A stretch of 64,000 bases of DNA from Hofstenia miamia. Taxonomy: Eukaryota; Xenacoelomorpha; Acoela. Location: assembly GCA_004352715.1 (NCBI GenBank), contig SCFE01000001.1:2753482-2817481 (forward strand). Direction: 5' to 3'. Below the pieces are notes generated by a model. That model had not been told where the DNA came from. It did not search any database and worked only from the letters and a program-made list of their open reading frames with translations. Positions 11,794-24,250 of the stretch are shown piece by piece. Within the stretch, counting starts at the first letter, position 1; each line of letters opens with the position of its first letter. A program made the position numbers and the translations under genes.

Positions 11794-14376
11794 CAACATT
11801 ACTACATGCATTCAATTGCTGGTACAAGATCTAGAAGGTGCATGTGAACCAGCATTGACTGCGATGAGTAAAGTATTGTAACTTTTTCACCTTTCTCGGT
11901 TGCTAATTATTTGTTTTAGACTGCATGGGCGAGTTTGGAATCAGTCCGGGATACCAGCAATTATGTTAACGCTATTAGTTCACACATTAAAACCAATGTT
12001 GTTCTCATTCGTGATAATCTGCTTTCACTTCGAAAATATTTTACACAATTTTGCATTAAGTTTGCCAGGTATTTATTGTTAAATCAACAATCCAAACCAT
12101 TATTAGTAATATTATAGCATATCAAAAATAGTAATAGAAAGCAATTTATAGATAGTTCTTGATACAAACCTATATTTAAATTTTGATATTTATGGTTGAT
12201 TTTAGTTCATTTATCAGCAAGTTCATTACACATTTATTCCGATGTAAACCAATCATTGCAACTGTTGGAAATGAGGTTCGCACGTTTGGGGCTGAACAAC
12301 TTCTTTTAGACACACATTCCCTCAAAACAATCTTATTGGATTTGCCGTCTGTTGGGTCTCAAGTTCCGAGAAAACCCCCCGCTAGGTTTTATATTTGTTT
12401 CGAATATTTAATTATAAGCTATTGTGTTAGTGCAATTTGACAATTCAAACATGTTATTTCCAAATACAGAACTTATCATAAATTGTGTTACTTTTTCTAG
12501 TGGAACATACATTGCAAAATAAATGATATTTAAGTACAGTGAATTCAAATTTGACTAATTTGTGCATTATTAACATTTTCTTACGTCATCTTCTAGGTGC
12601 TTTTGTTAGATTAAATTTTTTTTAATGTTTCAAATTTCCAACAAATAATTTGTTTAGAAGGGCTACAGCACCTCATCCCGTGGATGATTTCACGATAAAT
12701 TCGAAACTTTATACCCAATACACAAGCCCATAACATTAAAAAATTTAATAACTTTTTTAACTATGCATTTATATCAGCATTTCTTCAGGAATTTTTATGC
12801 AATGCAAAATATCTGAATTGATGCACTTTGCATGTACGATCGCCCTTCTTTAAGGTTTAACCTAACTAACTGAATCTAAATTATTGATAATTTTAAGTAC
12901 CGTCAGATGGGGTTATTCTGAACATTTTTTACACAATCGATTATTTTTGAAAGTGGGTATTAGATTTTGCAATTTTTGATGATGAAATAAGCCAAGCTTT
13001 AGCATAAAATGTTTGGCTGTGTGGGCGTCGTGTTGATGAGTCTATGTTCAAATTTCCTGCTGTTTATAATATTATAATTAACACAAATTTATTTTGTATT
13101 TCATGATAAGACAGCGATTGGAGTTATTTTGAACAAAAAATATATTTAAGAAAATACTAGAACACATGTAATTAATATACTGTCATTTCTTAAATTCTTT
13201 CTAATTGTAGATTTTGTCTTCTAAACAATCGAGTTTTCTACAACTTTATGCAAGCTCTCTGTTCAATGATCACTAACATTATTTTTTCAATTAGTCCAAT
13301 CGATAAACTGTTGAATATACCTGCCTTCATCACAGAGGGCTTGCTTGGGTGCCACCATTCGCCAAGTAAAGTAAGGTGCAACGCCATACTTAGTTTCTTT
13401 ACTAAAAACAATCGGCTGACATTAATTTGAATGTCCCTTTCTTTTGCCTTTCACTTGGTTAAAGAGGGTGCCAAGTGGAAGTGTGTATTTTTAGTGTGCC
13501 TTTTTAGCGCTTAAGTGCAATTTGTTCTTTTTTTTGCAGCATGAGTTGGTCTTCAAGGCGAAATGCTTTGGTCCGTATCTTTTTGTATTCTCGAATCATA
13601 TTTTATTCTGCAAAAAGAAAAGATAATTAACTTGTCAAAAAGATAGGTTGTGGGACTATTTTGAGCACTTTTCACAATAGCCCCAAACACCAAAAAATCA
13701 ATCGTCCTTAGGATGTATATGAATTTGATTTTTGGAACAAAATAAGGTGTGCTAAAAATCTATCAAAGGAGGTTGTGCAAGCTACAGAATATCTTAATTT
13801 TTAATAAAAATCTAGCTTAAGCAGGAACCAAAGTTGTATTTACAAATTAACATACATCAACTAAATCTGTAAAATTCATCAAAACAGTAAATAGCTTTCG
13901 GAATTTTTTCTAAAAAGGTTTTTACAATAGTTCCTTTGTTTATAATAGCCCCACCTCACGGTACATCAATATGTATTCAAAAAAATTATAAGTTTTTGTG
14001 TAGATTACTGCGTTTAATATACATTCTCTTTAGTTATACAAAATTGGTCGTTCGTGAGATGGGACAAGCAGAAATGACATTGAAAGTGGCAATGTCTCGA
14101 CATGAACACGCGGTTGATTTTGTCGATTCTTATTTACGTTTGATTAACGATCCTGATCCCAACGCCTTTATTAGAACGTTAGATTTGAAAGGTCTTAAAC
14201 GTAATGAGCAAGCTCCTCTTATCGATGTCTTCCGCGCTAAAGTTTCAAATATCGCGGAAAACCCCATTGGACAAAATGAGCAAATGGCGGCGCGGATTAT
14301 GCCAAATAGCTCGTCAAACGAACCAGAAGCAAGTCGAATCAGTAGACTAGAAAAATTAATAAAGCGAAAATTATAA
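11794..14376 (+). CDS. VPS53: VPS53, C-terminal exons (GARP/EARP complex subunit)
   Basis: Four exons with consistent phases: 11794-11872, 11920-12068, 12206-12385 and 14034-14376 (stop TAA). All introns are GT...AG. The joined reading follows the conserved VPS53 C-terminus. It has [18 protein letters not shown], then [12 protein letters not shown], then [15 protein letters not shown], then [13 protein letters not shown], then [14 protein letters not shown], then [10 protein letters not shown], ending [17 protein letters not shown]53 is a core subunit of the GARP and EARP tethers, which capture endosome-derived vesicles at the trans-Golgi and recycling endosomes. A small insertion relative to the vertebrate protein sits in the third exon between CKPI and GAEQ. 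The N-terminal ~70% of the protein is not seen. The first two introns are short (47 and 137 bp) while the last is 1648 bp because it holds an inverted-repeat element. The junction phases and domain order make the identification very secure. Confidence 0.93.
12898..13966. mobile_element. Non-autonomous inverted-repeat DNA element in the last VPS53 intron
   Basis: The left end reads GTACCGTCAGATGGGGTTAT and the right end, reverse-complemented, reads GTACCGTGAGGTGGGGCTAT. The ~25-bp ends are therefore inverted copies about 1.07 kb apart. Related motifs recur inside at about 13120, and a hairpin lies near 13650-13684. No transposase is encoded. No clear target-site duplication is seen. The superfamily is not determined. 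Confidence 0.6.
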
Positions 14377-14512
14377 TTATACCTTTATTTAATATTTATT
14401 AATTCATATTTGTAAATGTTGAGCAATTTTGTTTGCAGGATATTTTTTTGTATATATTGTAAAATCTATTGTTATTACTATTTCTTCAGCTTCTAGATTC
14501 GTAGATGTGGTG

Positions 14513-14522
14513 TTAATAAAAA
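14513..14522 (+). promoter_or_regulatory. Possible VPS53 polyadenylation signal
   Basis: An AATAAA hexamer lies about 140 bp after the VPS53 stop codon, in an AT-rich 3' flank. Confidence 0.35.
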
Positions 14523-15030
14523 TATGCAAATTGGTTTATTTATGTTAATATTTAATTTTGCAATTTTTTCTAATTGTTATGGTTATAATTTTCTTCAGTG
14601 TTAAATAGGATTTCCAGTTTCATTACATTCAGTTTTATTTTCTGATTTTATTTTGTTTCGCAAATGGTAGTTTTTCAAATGTTTGATAATTAAATAATTA
14701 AATGTAATAGTAACATTTTTATGGATATACTTTTGTGTTCATCTACATTTGTTTGATAATTAGAGCAACCAAAAGTTAATCTTTTAACACAAACTCCAAT
14801 TGTTCTCAAAGTTGTAAAAATGCATTTTAAATTTTTGGGTAGGACTTAGTTATAAAGTTACTGTGTTAACAAAAAGTTAATGTTCACTTCAACTTTAAAA
14901 ATTAGTAATCTGTTTTGAATTTAATAAAGTTAATTTTAAAAATTCGTTCAATTAATTTCAAAATATTTATATTCAACTTTTTTGTTTAAGCTTGGTTCCT
15001 TTAGTTCTATATAAATTGACTCAATGATGC
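14523..15030. other. AT-rich stretch, nothing recognised
   Basis: No coding pattern or structured repeat seen. Confidence 0.5.
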
Positions 15031-15034
15031 TTCG

Positions 15035-15232
15035 TTGAAAATTATCAATTGTGGTGCACAATACATTGGAAAGACGTCAACAAATTTACAATTAAGAATT
15101 AAAGAACACAAAATTCGTTCGACCATCTCTGATTATTTAAAGAACTGTGATATGAAATTTACATATAAAATTTTATCCAAGGCAATTTTTATAACTAATG
15201 TGTTGCGTTCAGAGTTCGAGAGAGGATTGTGA
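15035..15232 (+). pseudogene. Penelope-like element, GIY-YIG endonuclease fragment
   Basis: A 65-codon frame reads NCGAQYIGKTSTNLQLRIKE. This has the spacing of the GIY-YIG nuclease core (here GAQ...YIG) followed by the conserved Arg and the Glu-His of Penelope-type endonucleases. No RT precedes it on this strand, so it is the 3' remnant of a 5'-truncated element. The usual CxxC segment before the core is incomplete. Confidence 0.6.
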
Positions 15233-15422
15233 TCTGTAAAATTGGTTGGTAATGAGTACAGATTACGCTTACCTGAGTGCTGTATCATGATATCGTCAAT
15301 AATTGGAGTGAGATGACTTCGTTAGTGCCACTTGTTCGTAGTGCTATGGTAATACGAATGGCCATACGTCATTGCGGTGATATCAACTTCTTCTGAACAT
15401 ACTTGATTTTCAATCTATGTCC

Positions 15423-15897
15423 TCAAATAACTAATGCATATGTGACTTTCGTAATGATGAACGCATTGTACAAAATTCTCAGATTAGAAGAAGATAGGCC
15501 ATATCTCGAGTTTGATATTCTAGAAAGTCTTCCAATATACTCATTAAATACGGATAAGATTTTTGTTAGGTATTCATTAAAATTGACTTTTCGTTCGAAA
15601 GTTAAGCCCAAGGTTTTAACATTGTTAGAATTTTACTTTGAGGTGTATCAATAAAGGTTGTATCAATGGATTCAGCATTAAACCATTATCAGTAGACCAT
15701 GTCTCCATCAGTTGACAGATTTGCAATGCTGATAAGCGAACAAGATCAGGACAGTCTGTTTGTATTATAGCATTAATATCATCAGCATAGGCAACACATT
15801 GACATAATTTTGAAAGACGAATTAAAACAGGATCGATACACACATTCCACAGAGAGGGACCCAGGTATCCTCCTTGAAGAGTACCACAGATCAACAA
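15423..15897 (-). pseudogene. Non-LTR retrotransposon RT fragment, 5'-truncated
   Basis: The minus strand first reads GTLQGGYLGPSLWNVCIDP and the catalytic CVAYADD box (about 15890-15780). After a frameshift near 15640 it continues with LGLTFERKVNFNEYLTK and ITKVTYA, the post-palm region. The order is that of APE-type non-LTR RTs such as the R1/I/Jockey group. Homology starts abruptly near 15890, as expected of 5' truncation during target-primed insertion. The YADD box is intact, but the frameshift makes it a fossil. Confidence 0.7.
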
Positions 15898-16200
15898 ATA
15901 ATTTAAATAATTATAAAGATTACATTAAGGCGAATATAGATAATTCCACACTGAGAACATAATTAAAGAACTACGAAAAATATCAATAATTAAAGAAAAC
16001 GTTAATCTTGTGAATAGCCATGAAAAACTAAGTACTAAGTTTTTGTACGGTTGGAAAATATTTAAGTTAGTATTTAAGATCACATTTAACTATGAAAGAG
16101 AAAAGAAAAAAAGAAATAATGGGAATAGACGAAAATGGCAGTTGTATAAATAAAATGCAACAAAGAAAATCAAAAAATAAACAGAACCAGAAGTCGCAAC
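15898..16200. other. Non-coding spacer
   Basis: AT-rich with A-rich runs; nothing recognised. Confidence 0.4.
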
Positions 16201-18680
16201 AGCAACAGGACTACTACAAGCTCAATTAACAATTCTGTTCAAAGGTTTTTTGTGGTGGTGCGCTTAAGAGGAAAAGAGTGTGGTGCAATAGCTGCAGGTA
16301 TCTTCATGTGAAGTGCACTGATCTTGATCATACTTCTCGACGTGACACTGGAGATTATAGATGCCAACGCTGCTGTAATTAATCCACAGGCCTGACTCAA
16401 CAACTAGCTGACCTCAACTTAATGGATACTTCAGCTGATTCCAGCAAGATTATTTTGAAGCTAAGAACCATTCTTTTTTCAAATATTCCCTTGATCAAAC
16501 GTGTCCCCAAAAGCGCTAGAATTCAAGTAGCTTGTCTTTCATCTCTAAAAAAAATGTTACAAACAACCCTGAAGATATCAAGAACTGGGACCTGATCAAC
16601 TAAGACCACAATTACTGAAAGACCTGGTTACAGAAGACAATGGAATAGCAGCAATCAATCTTTGTGTTGTTCTCACGAAATTTGTTAATGTAGTTCTATC
16701 TGGTATGGCTCCAAAGCCCATCAGATCGTTTTTTTTCGGAGAAAATTTGTTTGCTCTTAAAAAGAAAGCAGGAGGTTACCGTCCCATAGCAGTAGGAAAC
16801 ACAATGCGCCGTCTTATAGCTAAGTGTGCTGGGAAGTGTGTTGCATCTGAGAGGAAGCGAGAATTTGGTCAAATCCAGCTGGGTTACAACACTGCCAAAG
16901 GAGGTGCGGTTCAAACTGTTAGATTATACATATCAGCAAGAACTTTTTCTGATAGCAATGTCATGCTAAAAATTGACTATAAAAATGCTTTTAACAGCTT
17001 AAGCAGGCAAACAATGTTGGATACTACTCTCAAAAACCATCCAAAACTTTACCCATTTACCTCCTGTTGCTATGGCGAGCACAGCTTCCTGTTTTTTGGT
17101 GACTTCATCATTTCTAGTGAATTTGGAGCACAGCAGGGTGATCCCGAAGGCCGACCTCTTTTTTGTGATACTAACCAAAAATATGTTGAAGATTTGGTGA
17201 GCGAGCTCAATCTCTAGTACATGGATAATGGTAATGTTGCTGATAAGGCAGAAACAGTCCTTAGAGACTTAGACAGAATCATTGAGTTTTCTGGGGCCAT
17301 TGGTCTTGAAGTGAACCCTTTTAAATGTGAACTAATTTTACTTGGAAATACCAACTCAGAGATGTGTGCAAAAATTTTGATTGATTTTGAAAGTAGATGT
17401 CTAGGCATTAAAGTGATTGCAGTAAAATATCTCATCGTTCTTGGTTCTCCTATAGGTCTTAATGTCCAGCGCAAACTTCTTGACGTAAGAGTTGATTTCA
17501 GGTGCATCTCAAGTAGCCTTCAATTACTAGAAGCTCGTACTGCTTTCTTTTGAAGAATTGTCTAAGTATGCCAAAGCTTATTTACTATCTGCGTACTGCT
17601 CCCTGCTTTCTCAATGGCGACCTGTTAAATGAGTATAATAGAGTCATAACTCAAACTTTTGAAAATATTACTAACATTACCTTAAATGCCACAAGTCTTT
17701 CTCAAGCCAGACTTCCTCCAAAACTTGATGGTATAGGTTTGCCTTGCACTGCTCTCATAGCACTGGCAGCATTTCTTTCCTCACAGTTTGCCTCTAACAG
17801 CCTGGTATGTTCCTTGCTTGCAGATGTTGTTCATTATGATAAACACTATTTGATGGAAAGCATTCAAACCCAGAATGAGGAACACTCAATCAAAGCTAAC
17901 CATCACATTTCTATTATGTTTGGTTCAAGTCAAGATCAAGAAGCAAAAAATTCAATAAGTGAAGACAGACTAGAATCCCTTCTACTGACTAGTCGAGGTG
18001 AGGAAGCTTTTAGTATTTGGAATAGTCAAATCAGTTTCTTACCCTCCTGAGCAACCCACTGAACAAAAAAGTTGGATTAAGGTTGCTTATGCTGCAGAGC
18101 TTTTTCGTCTTAGTGACACTTTTGATGTGCAAGAGAACAACTGCCTTTCAGCATATCAAGGAAAAATTGCATATGCATGGTTAAATGCTTACCGTTTTTG
18201 AATCTAGGTCTTAAAATGACTAACTTAAGCCTCAGGTAAGCTATTGCACAGAGACTTGGTTGTAAATTTTATAAGCCTCACACTTGTATTTGTGGCTCAT
18301 TGGTTGCTTCTGATGGGAGGCATGCCCATTCATGCAAAAAGAGTGCAGGTTGCTTTTCTCGCCACAACATGGTTAATGACATTATTAAGCAAGCCGATGT
18401 GCCCTCTGCATTTGAACCACCTGGTTTGTCATGTTTAGACAGCAAATGTCTTGACGGAATGACTCGGGTTCTGTGGAAGTGAGATCAAGTTCTTCCTTGG
18501 GATGTAACTGCAGTCAATGCTCTGGCCCAAGTAGAGTCAACAATTAGCTCCACTTAAGGCTTCAGAAGATGTTGAGCAAACAAAGATAAATAAATACCAA
18601 CAACTAATTTATGCTGGTTACAACTTTCAACCTATAGCCTTTGAAGTTCAAGGCAATTGCAGATCTGAGTCTTTTGAATT
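16200..18680 (+). pseudogene. Non-LTR retrotransposon with PHD-type finger, RT and restriction-like endonuclease end
   Basis: Plus-strand element in several frames. At 16249-16382 a PHD-like finger reads VWCNSCRYLHVKC...YRCQRCC (its first Cys pair is incomplete). At 16440-16600 is a linker with IPLIKRVPKSAR. At 16705-17215 is the RT: KKKAGGYRPIAVGNTMRRL, LKIDYKNAFNS, GAQQGDPEGRPLF. The expected xxDD region after about 17215 is altered (YMDNGN). The thumb and linker run to about 18200 (IAYAWLNAYRF). At 18280-18350 is a second Cys/His cluster (CICGSL...HAHSCKKSAG). At 18440-18520 is a degraded restriction-like nuclease motif (LDG...WDVTAV, with an in-frame TGA between). A last frame-shifted trace ends near 18670. 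The architecture matches RLE-type non-LTR elements (R2-like superclade). Stops and frameshifts show it is dead. Confidence 0.75.
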
Positions 18681-20060
18681 TTGAAATTCAACAATAAGCA
18701 TACCTGCATAATGTATACACTCTGAAATCAAAGCATCCATTTCATAGCTAAACAAACACAGCTAGATTGAACAAGCTTTTATTTTAATTTACCTGAATAA
18801 TCATGATTTTGATCTATTCTTTAATTTAATATGAAAGAAATAGGTTTTCTAATATAAAGCCACATCATCCATTATGTAACAACTAACTAAAAACAAATAA
18901 CCAAAACATGGCTTTTTTGAATGGATAGAACAAAGAACTATTTGCAATTTGTAAACAAATGATTCACTTATCTTTAAAAATACAATATCATTTATTATTT
19001 ATTAGTTGAATATGTTTTCTTGAATTTTTTTGTTGCTAGTTAATTTACTGTTCCATTTTCTTTCTTGAGGTGTGTTGTTTAGTGATTATAATCTTCATGG
19101 AAACTAGAACATGGTGTTTTTGCACAAAATTCTTTAATTGAATAAAGAAATAGAGTGTATCATTACCTGACACAGGCTATTTGATGGGATATTAAAAGCA
19201 ATTATGCTAATCATTTATCAAAAACAAAACAAAGATTTACATTATCAAATAAATTCTTTTTTGTTTTGCCATCAACTGAATTTCAATGATGTCAACTTTA
19301 TGCAATTATTCATTCTTCAATCATTTTATGAGCTCATCAGTTTTCCAAAACCCTCTCATTTTGTTTGAATTTATGCACTTAATATTCATGCTGATTTCAT
19401 TTTTTCACAACAATTGATTTTCATGATAAAAGTTTTCAAACACTTGTTCATTAAATATGATTTTCCATGCTTAGCTTTTTCAATGAATTCTTAATTTTCA
19501 CTATGAATGGTTAACATTCTAATAGATCTTGCTGTGTTATCAAATTATTAACATGTTACTAAGTATAATGATTAAATGTACACACACATTTCATAGTAAT
19601 TATTAAATTTGTATCTCTTTACATGATGACTCAAATATATTCTACCTACCATTGTAATTGAATTACCCATTCAGAGCTTTATGTGTTTAATAATAGCAGA
19701 TATTTTGTATTTTCATTATGAATGATTGGCACAATAGAAATCCCAGCTATGTGTTATAAATTTATTTATTTTTTAGAAATTTAATTGTACACTTGACTAC
19801 TAAGCCTTGTAACATGGAAATTAGTCCATATCTCTCTTTTGCATGATGGTTTGATTATATCTCCAATTTCTCTTATATTTCAATTAACAATGCTAGGCTA
19901 ATATTTGCACTAAGTGTTACATGTGTACATATGATGGAATTCTAGAAATGATCAAATAACAAATGTGGTTTAAAGGCATTGAACTTTCTAAGAGATGTTA
20001 GCATTACTTGAAAGCATAAATGATTTTCAATTCCTACTCTTCTACTTGAAAGAGGTGTCT
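18681..20060. other. AT-rich stretch, nothing recognised
   Basis: No gene or clear repeat structure seen over about 1.4 kb. Confidence 0.45.
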
Positions 20061-20074
20061 GAATAACTAGTCAT

Positions 20075-20355
20075 TACTAGTTTTTGTTTGTCTCATTTGA
20101 TGCACAATTGTGCTATGGGCATCTGTGCAAAGTTTGAAAAAGTTGACAATTTAATTGGATGTATTAAGGCATCTATTGTAAAAAATATAACTCATTGTGC
20201 AGATGGTGGAATTTTAGTAGATCAAGCAAAAAATGCAGTATTGTGTCATGATCTCATGGACAACTTGGTGGAGATAACAAAATTTGGCAAACTTATTGAT
20301 GTTATTGAGAATATGATAGTGCATTGTTTACTATCCAAATTCCATATGACATGAT
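20075..20355 (+). pseudogene. hAT-like transposase fragment
   Basis: A frame from 20088 reads MHNCAMGICAKFEKVDNLIG followed by CIKASIVKN, then DGGILVDQAKNAV. This resembles the middle part of a transposase-like family, widespread in invertebrates, that I recall as related to hAT elements. The stretch expected between the KN and DG segments, with its conserved TRW motif, is missing, so there is an internal deletion. No intact dimerisation domain is visible. The identification is by remembered pattern only. Confidence 0.4.
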
Positions 20356-20894
20356 CATCCAATTAAATTTTGAAGAAGATAAATGCAAACTAAAAGACTA
20401 TATTGATTCTCAACTATTGTGACATAATCCATCAAAACTATCATGTGTGGTCAAGATGAGAGGAAAGGATGAAGGAAACAAAGACTAAAAATATTGATAA
20501 TGATTATAATGATTAAAATTTAAAAACATGATAGGATTGATTATTTCATTTTGTAAATGTTTTGTGCAATTACATTTAAAATTATGCTTGACAGTATTTT
20601 GACAAAACGAAAGATGGTCAAACAGCGTAGTCAAATTAATTCTGACGTTGCGTAATCGTAGCAGAAATATTAAATGAGGGAAAAACTGTAAACAAGAACA
20701 ATTAACAGGTACTAGTCGAGTATTTAGTTGTTTATTACCAAGTGCTATAAATATACTGAACGTGATGTAATTGATGATGAGCAAATCTACTTTGGAATTA
20801 TTTTCTCTTGTCAGGTTATTTTATATTCTGATGGAAAGCTAAACATTTACGAGCTAGGGTAATTGTATGGTGGTTCCCACATCCAGTTAAAGGT
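20356..20894. other. Non-coding stretch
   Basis: A minus-strand open frame at 20485-20784 shows no domain. Nothing else seen. Confidence 0.4.
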
Positions 20895-21476
20895 ATGCTG
20901 GAGCAGCCTCCTAATAGCTATTCCACAGTGGGGAGGGCAACAGCTGTAGTTACCTTGTGTGCTCTTAGGTTACAGATAGGTATAGGAGTTTTTTACCGTT
21001 ATAGCTTTCCTACTTGTCATTGCTTGTCTGATATTATTATTGCAGCCAGGAGGCTTTGCATGGTAACTCTCTCATTGACGAACTTCAGTTATTTATTACA
21101 TTCATTACGCTACATGATGATTGATGATTTATTAGTGTTTACATTTAGATGGTTATTTAGATCGTATCTTTATATTCTATTACATATAGTTTATTTAATA
21201 GTCACAACAAGTAGCTCATTGTTTCGTATGGTAGACCTCTGGCCAACTCCTAGTTATATTTTTCTGCAGGCGGCATTGATTGTTTACATGTATCAAGGGC
21301 TATTATTTATCTTTATATATGTAGGGTTATTACATGTAAGGCTCCATAATAAGCTAATTCAGCAACTCGGTTGCATTACTTTGTTTCTTACACAAATTCA
21401 TAATAACAAAACAATCAATGCACTAAATTCTCAAGTAGTTGCAAATCCCATCACACTGAGTTCACTATTCACATAA
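20895..21476 (+). other. 193-codon open frame of unknown nature
   Basis: This is one of the longest uninterrupted frames in the window. The predicted product is very hydrophobic, with several stretches long enough to span a membrane (about residues 60-75, 85-125 and 140-165). No known family was recognised. The codon choice does not look strongly coding and there is no clear splice or promoter context. It may be chance or part of a transposon. Confidence 0.15.
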
Positions 21477-21504
21477 TCACTCCTTCATTGGTTTCTATCT
21501 CACA

Positions 21505-21585
21505 GCGGTGGCTCCATTGGTAAGATGCAGCTGGTGCATGTGTTCCTGGATATGCATGTCTACCTTTGAGTGTCAATCCTGTCTT
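21505..21585 (+). repeat. Possible tRNA-derived SINE head
   Basis: GCGGTGGCTCCATTGGTAAG resembles a tRNA 5' half with an imperfect A box. A weak B-box-like sequence (GTGTCAATCCTG) follows at about 21570. The cloverleaf is not complete, so this is not a tRNA gene. Confidence 0.3.
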
Positions 21586-23860
21586 CCATTATCTCTGCTT
21601 TACCTAAATAAGTTGGAGTGAGTTGGTAGCTAAAAAGGCTTGTGCATAAAAAATTAAGTTAATAAACCAAACACTTATTACAAAGGAGAGAACTGGAAAA
21701 TTGTCAACTCCGTTATATGTCTAATCTAAGAAAAGTAATAGGTTTTCTATAAGTAACACACTAACAGCGGATTGACATGATTCTACACTATTGAATAACA
21801 ATTTTACTGAAATTGTGCAGCTTAGGCAAACTAATGTTGCACCTTCCTTATACAAAAAACTCCTTAAATGTCAAGCAACTTCAGCAGCCTTGGAGCAAAG
21901 CCTTTCATGCTGAAAAAAGTTTTAGCTCACAACAGAAACTTTAAATCTGAAAATGTATAATCTAAGCCAATCTAACTAAAACTTATTTTTTGCTAATTAT
22001 TTCATCTTTTTGTAGATATATTGGTTATTTTGGGTTGCTTAGTTTTATCCTTTAATAGATTTTACAAAAAATCTACATTTGTTTGCTAGTTAATGTGATG
22101 AAAATGGCAAAAATTAGGTCATATTTTTGGTTATATTTTGAAAAATACAGTCATATAAAGTCATAAAAATTTGGTAATATTTTGCATTTATTAGGCCATA
22201 TTTTTCAGAGCCCTAGTCATTAGTATAAAAATATATCAATGAACATATATTCCCAGAGATTTGAATGCATTGAACAAGACATTACATAATTTCTAAATTT
22301 TTTCAGTTGAATACGTTTTATGGAAAAAGAGAATTTCAGACTTCAAAACATAAAAACAACTTACCCCAGTGGAGGAAAAGCCAACCTATGCCATCACACT
22401 CTCTGCAAAGACTGACTATTGCATTAAAAACACTTTGTTCTAGATAATATGATGTAAATTTCAATATTTCTGCCTGCTAATGAGCTTTGTTGAACTTATG
22501 CATATATTTCCAAGATGATTGATATCTTAGACTATTTTTCAAAATGCTCACCTAATGCATCATTGCATATATTTGAAGTAAATCTAACATATGGATAGTT
22601 GTAACTTGCATTACACCTGTCAATTTCTGACATGGCTTTGTTGGTTCAATTGTGGCATCAACTGCTGCATTCACAAACATTTTCATATTTAGTAATTTGA
22701 AATTTATAAATATTCAATTGTACAATATTTACAGGTTGGTACATTTTTTGACTCTGCAAATATCACAAAATGAACTACAAAAATTCAAAACAACTGCATG
22801 CATATTGCAATTACATATTATATAATAGACTTGTTTGGGACAAAAGAAAAGGGACAGAACTTCAATTTATTAAAGATTTCACAAAGCACAAGCTTTTTTT
22901 AGAAGTCATTTATATTATATTTTAATTCTTATCAGAATTTTTGATGAGATATGAACTGCTTTTAGATATAAGATTCATTATAGTCATGAATAAATTGGAA
23001 GACATGTCAATTCAGTGTGGAAGTAAACATATTTAAAGAACAGATGGTGTAGAACTGTGTGCCAATGTATTCATTGAAAAAGTATAAATGCCCTCATGGG
23101 TTAATGAGTACACTAAGGATGAAGAATGAATAATAAAAGTATTGTTTTGCATCAATTAGTTGCTTGAGTGTCATTTAGGTTGTTAATGCACATGATCATG
23201 ATTTAGCAGTAGCTAAGCATCAGGAGTATATCTCACTTTTGAGTACAACTCTGTCTGATTTACAACATATTTGTTGTCAAATCTTTCAAGTGCTGGATAC
23301 AATGTTAATTCTAAAAAATTAGCTAGTGATTTATATAGGTGCATTTAATAATATATGTAAACATGTTTTATTTAGCTTTTGAATTTTAGTTAACTAAAAT
23401 TTTAGAATTAGGAAGTCAACCACCCCCAGTGTTTTCACCATCAATGATTTGAAAGCAGTTCTACATAATAAGCACTCTGATGATTTTATTTACCAAGTGC
23501 ATTCTACCAATGAAGGGAGCTTTGTGTTATTAACATGCAAAATATTTATTGACAAATTGGCAGTGACAGACAATTTTTCAATAGATTTTACAATGAAAGA
23601 GCTGCTTTATTATTTGAAAGTAGACTATTTAGATACAGAACAAATTTAAACACCAATGAATAATTTGAATCCATTTTCACAGTTATGGATCTGGGATTTT
23701 CATTTGATTCATGTCAGTATACCTTTACCTCTAGTTGCATATGAAATTTCTCTAAAATGCTTTTCTAAATTATCCTATTGTTGCAAAGGGTGCCTTGTTC
23801 AGGTACAGCTTTACAAGTTCATCACTACAGCACTTTGGCAGGTTTAAGTGTAGGGCTTTA
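21586..23860. other. Mostly non-coding; one repeat end and one small ORF
   Basis: At 22100-22214 a run of TCATATTTT-like motifs ends in TTTTTCAGAGCCCTAG, which looks like a hAT-type terminus. No left partner was found. A 66-codon frame at 23449-23649 was not recognised. Confidence 0.35.
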
Positions 23861-24250
23861 CACAACTGCTTGTCATTTGTTATGTTTATTATTTTATTGC
23901 AGCACCTAAATTGTATGATATGAGGCCTGCACTGAGTTTAGGTATAAAAGCATATAGGATACACTTTGCACTCAAGAACTTATAGGGGTTCTCTCTCTCT
24001 CTCTTTATCTAAATTAGGGCTCCTGTCTAACATGACTCTTTGTCTTAAGGTTCTCTGTTTCAGGTCAGCCAAGCATGGCCATGCACCCTTCCCTTACTTG
24101 ATCTCCCAGCTACCTTTAACTTTTAGTAGGGATAGGCTTGTTTAGCTCTAGAGTCAGTCCATTAATTACTAAGACACCAGCAAATCCTGATGTTTATCAA
24201 TGCTGATTTCCATGCTGATGCCACACAAATCCAACCTATCCAAAGTATTT
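23860..24250. repeat. Dispersed repeat, copy 1 (partner at 25025-25440)
   Basis: Shares many blocks in the same order with 25025-25440. They include GCTTGTCATTTGTTAT, CACCTAAATTG, a TTAGGGCT block, ATCAGCCAAG/GTCAGCCAAG and CTGATGCCACA. Overall identity is perhaps 65-70% by eye. A short (CT)n run lies at about 23991-24004. The element class is unknown. Confidence 0.55.

Noticed and set aside
13936-14033. N-terminal part of the open frame over the last VPS53 exon
   Set aside because: It is intron and transposon-end sequence; the acceptor TTTAG at 14029-14033 and the joined SYTK motif fix the exon start at 14034.
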